Of a stretch of 64,000 bases of DNA, positions 11,479 through 21,502 are shown one piece after another; positions within the stretch are counted from its first letter, which is position 1; the number at the start of each line of letters is the position of its first letter. The DNA is taken from contig NC_089390.1 of NCBI RefSeq assembly GCF_003171515.1, positions 5,952,001 to 6,016,000 of the forward strand. The letters run 5' to 3'. Source of the DNA: Pyrenophora tritici-repentis (taxonomy: Eukaryota; Ascomycota; Dothideomycetes; Pleosporales; Pleosporaceae). The translations under genes and the position numbers were made by a program. Under the pieces are notes generated by a model. It saw only the letters and a program-made list of their open reading frames with translations, searched no databases and was not told the origin of the DNA.

Positions 11479-14400
11479 TGAGGGCACAACCCGCAAATTC
11501 ACCCGGCGAAACCACGCCACACCGACACAGACAAATGCAGGTATGCTGGGTGAATGTGGCCAGAAGCTCGCCTTGCCACATTACAGCCTTAGAACGTGCA
11601 TGGGAAGCAGACATAGACATAGTATGCATCCAAGAACCCTTTACTCTCACTGGAACCCGGACCTCTACACACCCAGGATTCCATATGATATCGCCAGTGA
11701 TAAGCTGGAACAACCCCACAACGTGGGGAACTGACCGACCACGGGTGCTCACCTATACCCGTAAGAGCCCAAATATAAGGGCTACTCTTATACACCCACG
11801 CATCAGCCGGGATGTGCTATGGATCGAGGCCAACGGCTACCGCATATTGAATGTTTATAGGCAGCCACAGAATGACTCGACATTTCAATACCTCACAGCT
11901 TTAACGCCACCCCGTAACTGCCTTATAGGGGGTGACTTAAACGCCCGCCATGAACTTTTTGAGCCCGGCTCCACGTCGGCCAATAGGGGGCAGAGATCGC
12001 CCGCTGGGCCACTCAGAACGACATACCCTACATCGGCGAGGCAGGTAACCCAACACATCGGGCGGGACACGTGCTAGACGTATCCTTCTCAAATATACCC
12101 TTCGCTAGAACGACAGTCCGCGAAGATATGTATACAGGGTCAGACCATTTCACCCTAGTGACTGTCCTTCCAAGCCGAGGGAGAGCGGTGCTAGAACAGC
12201 ATCACTACCGGGTCCACGAGAGAAACATAGATAGGTTTGCCGGGCTAGTTCAACTCTACACAGTAGGCGTACAGCCAATTAGCAATAGCGCCCCAGCGGA
12301 CGTAATCGACGCAAGCATAGCTAGAATCACCCAAGCTATAGGAGATGCAATGCACGCGGCGGAACACCAAATAGAGAAAAAGGCCACTCCGCCCCATGGT
12401 GGACAGAGGACTGTAGAGTGGCGTATAAGCGGCATATCCAGGAAAAGTCGGACTATGGCCAATCCCCCTCAGAAGCCACCCGTGCGTTCCTAGCTACGGT
12501 ACGAAAAGCCAAGAGAACGTACTGGCAGCAGCGCATAGACGGCTGTAATAACGACAAAGATCTATACAAGCTAGTAGGCTGGCATAAACTATCATTCGAC
12601 CAACGGGACACCCCACTTGTAATCGAAGGTAGGACAATCACAGCACCACTCGAGAAAGCTGAGGCACTTAGAGAGGCAATCCTCGACCGTTTTTCGGCGG
12701 AGGACGACCTCCTAGAACCACCGCCTCTTGACAACGACCCGCAAACCACGCCACTACCATGGGACACATACATATCGATGGAGGAGACTGAACGCTACGT
12801 GATTGGAGTATCTAGCACCTCCCCAGGACCCGATCAGGTGACCGTCCGACTCCTAAAGGCATGCTGGGAACACATTAGACACCTAGTGCTAGGCATCTAC
12901 CGGGCGTGCATGGAACAAGGCCACTACCCAGCCGCCTGGAAGACGGTAGAAGTGGCCATGATACCCAAAGTCGGGAAGAAGGATAAGTCCTCACCCAGAT
13001 CAATGAGACCAATTGCCCTATCGTCCTGTCTAGGGAAGGGACTCGAGCGTATCATAGCAAGGCGCATAGCACACACAGCTATGGCTTTTGACATCCTAAG
13101 CCCACAGCACGGTGGAGCGCTGCCAAAACGCTCTGCGATGGACCTGGCGACCGCATTCACACACGACGTGGAGATGGCTTGGTCAAGACACGAGCATGTC
13201 TCTATGCTCACGTTAGACGTCCAAGGGGCGTTTGACGCGCTACTGAAAAACAGGCTACTACACCGAATGCGGCAACAAGGGTGGCCACCCCTACTCCGGA
13301 AATTTATCCAGAACTTCCTGTCGGAAAGGAGGGTGCGAGTACGCCTAGGCAATGTCACTACACCTGTACATCGAGTGGCCTGCGGCACCCCGCAGGGATC
13401 GCCGCTATCACCGGTCCTATACACCCTATACCTAGCTGAACTACTCAACCAGGACCGAAAACTCCGGTTCGGGTATGCCGACGACATCAACCTATACCGG
13501 GTCTCCCACTCTTTAGACGAGAACGTCGCACTGCTAGCAGAGGACCTCAAATCTATCAATGAATGGGGAGCTGCGAACAAGATCACGTTTGCACCAGAGA
13601 AACGGGAGCTGATCCACCTCACGCGCCAGAAAGGACTACATGCGCCGCCAATCCAATTGGAAGATCAAACAATTCACCCTATAGCCCCTGCGCAGGGGGA
13701 AGCCAGACAGCGCTGCGCTGGCTTGGGGTGTGGTTTGATAGGGGACTAACTTTCAAGAAGCACGTCGCAGAAAGGGCGGCGCAAGCTAGGAAAGTAGCGA
13801 ACCATCTCCGGAGCCTCGCCAACACAGCCCACGGCCCTCCAGCAGGATCGCTACGCAAGGCAGCCATAACATGTATCCTGCCCATACTACTATACGGAGC
13901 CGAAACATGGTACGAGGGCAGGACGAAGAACCCACGAATTGCAAGGGTTTCCCGTAAACCCACGGTCAGCACTAGGGTAGGCTGGCACCTAACCACGATA
14001 GATCAGGCACTAATAGCAGCCACGAAGGCAATCCTCCCTGCGTGGAGGACAACACCAAACGCAGTACTGCTAAGAGAAGCTGCGATGCCGTCGGCACAGG
14101 TGGCGCTAGAGGAGGCCAAGCTCCGCTTTGCAGTTCACCTACGCACGATAGACGACAAGCACCCACTTACTAATAGAACTACACTGCCACTAGTCATACG
14201 AGGACGCGCAGCGGGCAACCGACGGATACCAAGATCGAAGGTTCAGCGCGTAGCACAACTGCTACCCGCCACACCCCGAAACGTCCTAGCCAGCCCTCAC
14301 TTTTCAGACGGGTCGAGGCAGGATCCAACGCAAGGGCAAGGAAAGGACATTGCTGCCCAGAATTTCACCATCTGGTGGGAGTCTCTTGGACAAGAGACAA

Positions 14401-15281
14401 TCACTGTCTTCTCAGACGGGTCTGAACAACAAATCAACGGTACAAGGGTGGTCACTTACGGGTACGCTATATACCAGGGCCAGGCCGCCGTGGCGACTGG
14501 ACAAGGCTCACTAAATGCCCTTAGCCACGTCTTCGATGCGGAGGCTATAGGCGCGTGCAGAGGACTCAAACACGCACTACAACTCTCACTGCCTAGCCAG
14601 AGGGAGATCGTACTTTGCATAGACAGCACTTCGGTAATATGGGGCATACGCGGAACCGCCCCTACCTCCTCCCAATGGGCGTTCCTCCAAATCCATGGAG
14701 CTATGGAGGCCTACAACGTGAAAACGCGGTGGGCGCCGGGACACATGAAGATTGTTGGAAACGAGCTCGCCGACCAGCTGGCTGACAGCGAGGCCAAAGA
14801 CCCGCACCAGCCATACGGCATGGCCGCCTCCCCCACAAGATCCGGTATACGAACAGTAGGCCGCCGCCTCCTCGAACATACAAGGGACACTTGGTGGCAG
14901 GATAAGAGCAGTAGGCTATCAGCATGGTACACGCAATGGCAGCTGCCATACGATACTAGGCGCACGCCCGCAGCGCTATGGCTACCCCGAAGGATACTCG
15001 CGAAAGTCCTTATGATACGCTCAACGCATGGCGACTTTGAATGGTACCACCGAAAATTCAACCACGAGGATACCTCGAAATGCCTATGCGGCAGGCCCAA
15101 GACGCCAGAACACCTAGTGTTCTGCAAGAGAGCCACAACACACTTCAAGAAGTGGCCTCTACGCCCCATCGTGCCCCCTCGCACAAGACAGGAAGGCCTA
15201 GCGTACCTCGCGCAATTAATAGACCAGCCACAAGAGTTCGAGACCTTCGTTAAGGTAACGAACTCCTTCTATAACGAGTGA
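11478..15281 (+). pseudogene. LINE ORF2 (endonuclease, reverse transcriptase, RNase H), frameshifted
   Basis: It begins at ATG 11478, overlapping the ORF1 stop. The endonuclease region shows CIQEPF, LIGGDLNARH and, after a frameshift near 11990, GSDHFTLV. The frame changes again near 12400 into reverse transcriptase (MIPKVGKKDKSSPRSMRPIA, LDVQGAFD, GTPQGSPLSP, GYADD). Near 13690 it changes once more into the part with RNase H (FSDGSEQ, CIDSTSVIWG, APGHMKIVGNELAD) and the terminal CLCGRPKTPEHLVFC motif. Three frameshifts are needed to read the whole protein, so the copy is dead, but every domain is present. Confidence 0.9.
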
Positions 15282-15703
15282 TTTCTATTTTTGAATTTCA
15301 CAAAGACCCGCTGAATTCCTTGGCATTATTCAGTGTAGGATTCGCGGCAGAACGCCGCATAGATGCCACAACCCACACGCTCTCTTTCAAACTTTTCATT
15401 ATATCTCAAACTGCCTCTTGTTACTTTTTCGTTTCTCTCTCTAAAAAGCAGTCATTGTACTGCATCGATCAAAGGCGCAAGCCACGAAATACTAGAATAT
15501 TGTAGGAAAACGGCTTCAAATGGCGGGAGTCCTTTTCACGAACATGTATATAGGCAGGACATCACTCCCCTTAGATACAAAACACCTAGGAATAGGTTCC
15601 ACGAGGCAAGTGCGACAGCACTATAAGACCACGGCGGGACCCGCCCGAATACCCTATGGGAGGTTACAGATAGGGCGTTAAACCATAATCAACATCAACA
15701 TCA

Positions 15704-15716
15704 ACCAGCTGCCCCA
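15704..15716 (+). repeat. Target copy 3 of 4 (ACCAGCTGCCCCA)
   Basis: It lies between the tail of LINE copy 2 and the start of LINE copy 3. It is identical to 8355-8367. Confidence 0.9.
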
Positions 15717-16064
15717 CGCATAGATGCCACAACCCACACGCTCTCTTTTAAAACTTTCATTGTATCTTAAATTGCCTCTTGTTACTTTTTCGTTTCTCTC
15801 TCTAAAAAGCAGTTATTGTACTGCATCGATCAAAGGCGCAAGCCACGAAATACTAGAATATTGTAGGAAAACGGCTTCAAATGGCGGGAGTCCTTTTCAC
15901 GAACATGTATATAGGCAGGACATCACTCCCCTTAGATACAAAACACCTAGGAATAGGTTCCACGAGGCAAGTGCGACAACACTATAAGACCACGGCGGGA
16001 CCCGCCCGAATACCCTATGGGAGGTTACAGATAGGGCGTTAAACCACAATCAACATCAACATCA
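15717..16064 (+). mobile_element. LINE copy 3, 3'-UTR-only fragment
   Basis: About 348 bp, matching 15355-15703 of the full-length copy (starting GCATAGATGCCACAACC) and again ending in the ATCAAC-type tail. It carries no coding capacity. It is bounded by the same 13-bp target sequence on both sides, so it is an independent, strongly 5'-truncated insertion at the same site. Confidence 0.9.
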
Positions 16065-16077
16065 ACCAGCTGCCCCA
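16065..16077 (+). repeat. Target copy 4 of 4 (ACCAGCTGCCCCA)
   Basis: The final target copy, after which native transposase sequence resumes in the frame that was open at 8367. Confidence 0.9.
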
Positions 16078-16131
16078 GCTCAAACCACCCGCCGCGGCCG
16101 CAACGTCAACCTTCCAGATAGATACAAGTAG
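16078..16131 (+). pseudogene. Displaced C-terminal end of the pogo-like transposase
   Basis: Seventeen codons plus a TAG stop, in phase with the transposase frame that is interrupted at 8367. The peptide is basic (TTRRGRNVNLPDRYK). The remaining ~106 bp to the right inverted repeat is noncoding. Confidence 0.75.
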
Positions 16132-16237
16132 CGCAAGTTAATCGCAAGCATCTAATTACTTCAAATCTATGATATCTCGCGATAATAGCTATTGTCGGTG
16201 GCTCTACAACCTCATTTTTCTAAAGTTTTAGTGTTGA

Positions 16238-16283
16238 TGGGGTGTGCATTACTCCGATCCGGGCATTGCGTGCACGGACACCT
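16238..16283 (-). repeat. Right terminal inverted repeat of the pogo-like transposon
   Basis: 46 bp, reverse complement of 6466-6511, followed by the TA target dinucleotide at 16284-16285. Confidence 0.95.
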
Positions 16284-16464
16284 TAGTGGCTTGGTAGCTA
16301 CCCGACTACCGATTTCCGCATCAAGCCAGCTCCTTGTGGCGTGACTACGTACCTAGGTGCCCAGCCACTCAAGGCGAAAAGGTCGAAGATTGGACGTGTT
16401 CCATCGTCAGTGACAGCTCAGCTCGAATGATTCATTCGTCCGACTTGAGATGATTCATGTGTCA

Positions 16465-16738
16465 GGGTAGCCGCCCTTCCGAACGAAAGAGCCTGAGGCT
16501 GAGAATACACTGCTCTTGCATGGTACGACCCTACACATTTGGCTTCCCCAGGAAGTGCACAACTGGATAGACATGCCTTACTTTACCTAGGCCGACTAGA
16601 TGCGCTAAAGCCGGGTGGCCGTCCTCCCGTACGAAGGAGGCTGAGGGATCACTGCTCTAGCATGATCCTTGCGTACCGTCGGCTTCCCCAGGAAGTGTTT
16701 AAGCGAACAGAGTTACGTACCCTGTCTGCGCCGACTAG
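16465..16738. repeat. Diverged ~145-bp tandem duplication
   Basis: Two related units start at 16465 (GGGTAGCCGCCCTTCCGAAC) and 16613 (GGGTGGCCGTCCTCCCGTAC). Both contain GGCTTCCCCAGGAAGTG (ends 16557 and 16697) and GCCGACTAG (16591 and 16730). No coding potential is seen. Confidence 0.65.
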
Positions 16739-17030
16739 TCTACAACGACTCAATATGCGCGAGATATGCACAAGGTTGCGTGATCAGGTACAGCCTTGTG
16801 ACCTCCCCTATCCGTCTTGGGTCCGACCGCCCGGCCTGACTGCCATCATTGCAGGGTGATCAGACCCACTACACTCAACACCAGAATACATCCGCGGTTC
16901 GGCGTATCCACCGTTCCAAGACCACACGTACCAATATCTGTGCCTGCACTGGCACTGCGCCTCAGATCACCGCCACAGGGTACTTGGTTCTTGTTTACTT
17001 ACAAGCGATAGTTTTGCCTTTGCTTTTGCT

Positions 17031-17510
17031 TCACCGGTGGATTGCTAATGATGACAGATGGTTAGTTTCGGTGTTTACGCCCTTGTTAGACTGACATCCT
17101 CATCAACCTGTTGCGCCTTTGTACATTTCTGGTAATATGAAGATGTGATACGTGTATTCACGCGTTCTTTCTGTGTGCTAATAATATCTCTCTAGAAAAT
17201 ATTTCGCATTGCTACACCGGTGGATTGCTAATCATGACAGAGATTCGTTCTCGCTATTTCCTCCAAATCTATCTCCCAAGCATAATCGTAGCCTACCGAG
17301 TATCGTACCCCCACTCTTGTGGCCCATGGTACCCACATGACTTCAAATCATCACGATGATGAACTGATCTCGCGCTCGCAAGCCTACCTACACCCGAATC
17401 TCAGCTATGTGTAGGTGGAGAACGTGGGTTACGCGTTCTTTGTAGGCTAAGGATATCTTGCCGAAGAACTTTCCTTTATACTATAGTGGTTTGCTCATCA
17501 TGACAAATAC
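17031..17510. repeat. Diverged tandem repeats of ~180-270 bp
   Basis: Three related words occur at 17032 (CACCGGTGGATTGCTAATGA), 17214 (ACACCGGTGGATTGCTAATC) and 17484 (TAGTGGTTTGCTCATCATGA), each followed by TGACA. A second shared word, ACGCGTTCTTT, occurs at 17160 and 17431, 271 bp apart, and flanking sequence is loosely similar. These are old tandem copies with no reading frame. Confidence 0.55.
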
Positions 17511-17943
17511 CTAATTTCGCGACTCACTCCTAATTCATCTCCTAATTGATATCTCAAGCCCTAACCCCACAGCGACCTACTCACCGCCTGATCACAGCTA
17601 GCGTGCTCGGCTGGATCATCGGAATGAAATCACTGTACGTAGGTAATGTGAGCGAGAGCAAATTTTTGGATCCATATAGTTAGCGTTTCTGTGCATGAAA
17701 TCTTCTCATTCCAGTATCGAACTACCATTCTAACAGCACCAACACCGAAAATTTTTTCGAAAATATCTTGGTATCCATCTGAAGTCGTAAAACCCCCTAT
17801 CAATCATGAACAAGACAAGAAAAGACTCCACATACACCCCTATCACCACCTTAGTACCTAAACACCACGCCCAGACACCACCCCTTCTCTTTCACAAATT
17901 TCCTGTACCCTCACATCTCACACCACCATAGTATTACCACCTC

Positions 17944-20580
17944 TCACATGATGGAAAAGTTATTCGCCCACCCCAACGGCCCAAACCCCTCAAACCCGGT
18001 CGACTGCGCATTCTCATCATCACTAGCCTCCCAACCAAAGAAATTCTGCAAATCATCGAGGTTAAACATGGGCTGCTCGAGACCCGCTGTCGTACTAGGC
18101 GACGAGTACATGGGCCCAATCGCGTGTTCCGAAGACGTCGCTGAGGCCGACGCTAGATGATTGGGGTCTGGAGCAGTCGCAGTCAAGGTATTAGACGTTG
18201 TTTTATCAGACGACGGCGCGGAGAAGGGGTAGCGGGTTGTTGCTGTGCGGAGTGTGGAGGGCGAGGTTGCGGAGAGGATTTCTTCAACCGGGGGTATGAC
18301 TGAGAGAGCGGAGTTGCGTTGGCGCGGGGTGCCGGCACCGACTGTTGGGACAGGGGCGCCGACGATACGTCTAGCTTCGTTTTCAGAGGGGTCTTGCGGT
18401 GCGATATAATCGGCTGAGTGCCCACGGGCGAGACTATCGCGTACGGTTTCTAGCCAGCGCTCGGAGGTGATGCAGAGCGATTCAGCGAGGGGGTACATGA
18501 GCGCCATATCGCGGAGAGCTTGGTTGTTGTACTGAACTAGCTCGACTGTGCGGCCGATTACGGTTCCGGCGTCTGCTTTGGTTACGTCGAGGATCCTGGC
18601 GATGTAATAGAGCATGATGCGGCTGCTGTTGTAGACAAAAGATGGGAGGATGGAGTCTGCAAAGTGCTTGACGCCGTGCTGGAGGATATGTGAGACTAGC
18701 ACTGACATGCGTTGCGCGTGCTCGAAGCAGACGTCTTGCAAGTGGCCCACGAACGCCTGGCGATCCGGTGGGAAGGCGAAGGGTTCCTGATTCTTGAAGA
18801 GGTCAGGGAGAGCGATCCTATGGACATCGCACATTACATGATGGTACATGCAATGGATAAGAAGGAGGGCACCTAGCTGATGGGTTTCCCGTCGGATGTA
18901 GATGTTATCCGCTGAAAAGTCTAGCCAAGACGGTAGACTTTGCTTCCATGCTTGTATATCCTCAATAAGAATCGCAAACCCCGAGCCTGGTAACCAAGGC
19001 GGTTGCTCTTCGTCCATATGCTTGACAAAACTAATATATGTCAGTACTCAAGTGTCGTGAAGTCCGAATTCGCATTGACTTACCGTAAAACACGGCGCCA
19101 TATACTAACTATACGCACGTAGTATGCTGTCATGCCCAGATTATCTGCTGGCTTCTCCGGTATATCCTCAGCTGGCAGAAACTCCAGGAGCGTGCCTTTT
19201 TGCAGCCGCTCGGTAACGCAGGGTATCTGTAGTGAGAATTGTCGCTCGTTGCAAGGAAGTTGGATCTTGAGGTCTCTTTCATTGAGTATAGTGAGATGAT
19301 CGACGCCGCTACCAGCCCAAACATCGATCATATAACACGCCCACATCAACCTTCGTCGCGACTCTCTTACAGATACCTCGTTCGGACTTCCCCCTACTTC
19401 CTTGCAAAGTATGTCTGGTGCTACTTCATTGTTCAGTTGTAAAGCATGTGCCATCCTGATGACTAGGCCGGTGAGAAGGAAGGAGCCAGCGTAATTACCA
19501 TTCCTCGCCTCCTGATCATGAAGCAACACTAGAACCTTGAGTTTGGTAATAGATATGGTGCTGTAATCCGCGAAGAACATCTCTTCGGCCACCTTTGCCC
19601 ATTGGCTCCCGGCTGACTGTATTAGGTGTTTGCTTAGGGGTGAAAACGACTCACTGTAGTCCAGCGCGTAAAAGCGAGCACCTAGTGCACACATGATATG
19701 TAAAAGAGCCTGATCGGATGAATCCACTAGCTGGCCTTCGTCTAGCATCCGAATGAATGAGGGCTTATGCTCGAAAGCAAATACGCGAATAGGGTGGACA
19801 TTGTTGAAATAAGCATCAAGCAAGGCATGGAGTTTCTGTCTAGGTGGGAGCTGCTGAGTGTACAACCTGTTTTTTTGTCAGCGCAAAGCTACCCTGATGT
19901 ATTTTGCTGCATACCACAATAATCCAGGCGGACAGCCTGATGTAATAGGATCGCCACTAGAAAGCGAACCAGGTATGCCGTGAGGTGTTGAGTTCTGACG
20001 AGCGTGTGGAGGTATCATCACCGAATCGCCTTGTGCATCCGACATTGGCGTCACAATGCTCTGCACCCACGCCGGCTCATTCTGGTCTCCGTCATAAACA
20101 CACGTAGTCCTACGCTGCTGGCATCTCGTGCAATTCGGTCGTTCGCCAGAGCATTTTACTTTCGAGTCTCGACAGGGAACGCAAGACCGGAATGTTCGCT
20201 TCCGCTTAATGCCGACGACTGGTTCGTATGTCGTGTTTGACCTCTTCGCTGCGGTCGCAACGCCACCATTCTGTACACAGTCCAGCTGAAGCCTCTCGCA
20301 GTTCAGACAGCCGTTTGGTCGCTCATCGCATTTAACCTTTCAATTGTCAGCCTTGTTCAGCCCGGTATTGCCCATGTACTGGATATCCCGAGACTGCGTT
20401 GCCGGATCTACCATCACATCAGCTGTGTATGGCGGCTTGCGTGATGCGCTTCTCATACCACGGTCACTGGAGTACAACTTGAACGTGACAAATATATCGA
20501 GAGCTTACCTTTCTTGCACGGCAAGTGCCACAGGCTGTCCCAATGCTGTTAGTCTCGGCCTGGCGACACAAAGACGCCAT
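17944..20580 (-). CDS. Fungal transcription factor with two tandem Zn2Cys6 clusters
   Basis: Four exons (20509-20580, 19915-20336, 19084-19866, 17944-19030) join in phase to 787 codons. The introns are 172, 48 and 53 nt. Cluster 1 (codons at 20277-20532, split by intron 1) has first cysteines in CGTCRARKVKC and last in CLNCERLQLDC. Cluster 2 (20100-20183) runs from CVPCRDSKVKC to CTRCQQRRTTC. Both have identical C-x2-C-x6-C-x6-C-x2-C-x6-C spacing, the Gal4-type zinc binuclear cluster. Exon 3 carries the fungal-specific transcription factor (middle homology) domain, including SRRRLMWACYMIDVWAG. It is expected to act in the nucleus as a sequence-specific regulator; the target pathway is not inferable, and no metabolic cluster sits beside it. 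An open frame continues upstream to an ATG-like start at 20784, so the true start could lie 5' of 20580. Confidence 0.85.
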
Positions 20581-21502
20581 TTTACATACCATTAACGGGT
20601 CTTCTGCGCTTCTTAGGAACGCTCTCAGACAACACGGGCGTTTCCGGCGACTCCATGGATCGTTCGGTTTGTCGCTCGGACTGTCGCTTCTCTCAAAAGC
20701 TGGGGATCGCGAAAGACAACAAGCGGACAAAGGGTCCCGACTTAAGGCAGGAAATGACGTGCTGAAAGGCCCGGATTGGCTCACAAGGGACCTCTTGGCA
20801 CGAAGTTAGGCGGGGCTATGGGTTGTTCGCGTCTGATTGGCGGCTGCGCTTTCCACGGGCGCTAGCTACATGTGGGAAAGCCGTCCGAACTCCGGTCACA
20901 GGTGGATAGGGCATAAAGATGGATGTGCATGTTTAAACTAACTCAACAACTATCTCGCTGCTCCTCTCTTAAGTACCAGGAGGAAATCATGTCATGACCA
21001 AGGTGCAGCACAATGAGCCCACAACTGAACCTTAACATCACGCGATGTGGCGCGCAGCTAGCCTCGAACGCGCTCTGCTTACGCTGCATGACCTCAACCA
21101 AAACCCTTCAAATATCAAACATGAGATAACCATTCGCACATGGCTGCTTCCAACAGCCGTCTTTCATATTGTTCTGCGCCAAGCATCATCACGGTACACC
21201 GGCCATCCTCGGCTCTCATTCTAGCAGTGCCCTAGCCCTCGGAAGCACGTCCGGCGGAGACATGTTCGTGAAAAGTGATATATTGGACCGCTCTTAGATA
21301 GCACTTCGCATAGCTCCTCATGTTTGGTGCAAAGATGCAAATTTCTAATCTATCCAGGAGGGACGCCTGATAGCAAGTATAAGCTGTACGCGAAGTTGCT
21401 ACATTTTCAAAACGCCCAAATGCTAATGCTGAAAGATTGTTCCATTGACTCCAATACGCGATGTGTGTGTCGTTGACATAAATGGTGTAGAGAAAGACAT
21501 CA
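20581..21502. other. Intergenic, promoter side of the Zn2Cys6 gene
   Basis: No gene is supported. This holds the 5' region of the minus-strand regulator and the 3' flank of the BEACH gene. A 100-codon minus frame at 21232-21534 overlaps the BEACH last exon in another frame and has no domain. Confidence 0.4.

Larger units (their letters stand above)
9669..15703 (+). mobile_element. Full-length Tad-like LINE (copy 2) with APE endonuclease, RT and RNase H
   Basis: About 6.0 kb. The layout is a 5' UTR (starting with a CA microsatellite), a gag-like ORF1 with zinc knuckles, ORF2 with apurinic-type endonuclease, reverse transcriptase, RNase H and terminal Cys/His motif, then a 3' UTR ending in ATCAACATCAAC-type repeats. 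RNase H plus APE endonuclease and two ORFs fit the Tad1/I-like group of fungal LINEs. ORF1 and ORF2 overlap as TAATG at 11476-11480, the arrangement used for coupled re-initiation. Several frameshifts in both ORFs make this copy inactive. It is flanked by identical 13-bp target copies. Confidence 0.9.
6466..16283 (+). mobile_element. Complete pogo/Fot1-like DNA transposon carrying three nested LINE copies
   Basis: The ends are 46-bp perfect inverted repeats (6466-6511 and 16238-16283) beginning AGGTGTCCGTGCACGC. Both sides are flanked by the dinucleotide TA (6464-6465 and 16284-16285), the target duplication of the Tc1/mariner superfamily. Inside is one transposase frame starting at 6556. Three LINE insertions (8368-9655, 9669-15703, 15717-16064) expand it to 9.8 kb. 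Removing them and their extra target copies leaves roughly 2.1 kb, a normal size for fungal pogo elements. The split transposase makes this copy non-autonomous, but the intact ends could still be mobilised by enzyme from another copy. Confidence 0.93.
16286..17943. other. Gene-poor intergenic region with old tandem repeats
   Basis: No gene is supported. It holds the two repeat families listed separately. The last ~150 bp are probably the 3' UTR of the minus-strand transcription factor. Confidence 0.5.

Noticed and set aside
9669..15703. Repeat-induced point mutation as the cause of LINE decay
   Set aside because: The damage consists of indels causing frameshifts. There is no flood of C-to-T changes, no AT-rich shift and no dense TAA/TAG stops.
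8368..16064. LINE array explained by unequal crossing-over or assembly duplication
   Set aside because: The three copies have different 5' ends, different tail lengths and scattered substitutions, and each junction carries the 13-bp target. Separate insertions fit better, though long reads are needed to be sure.
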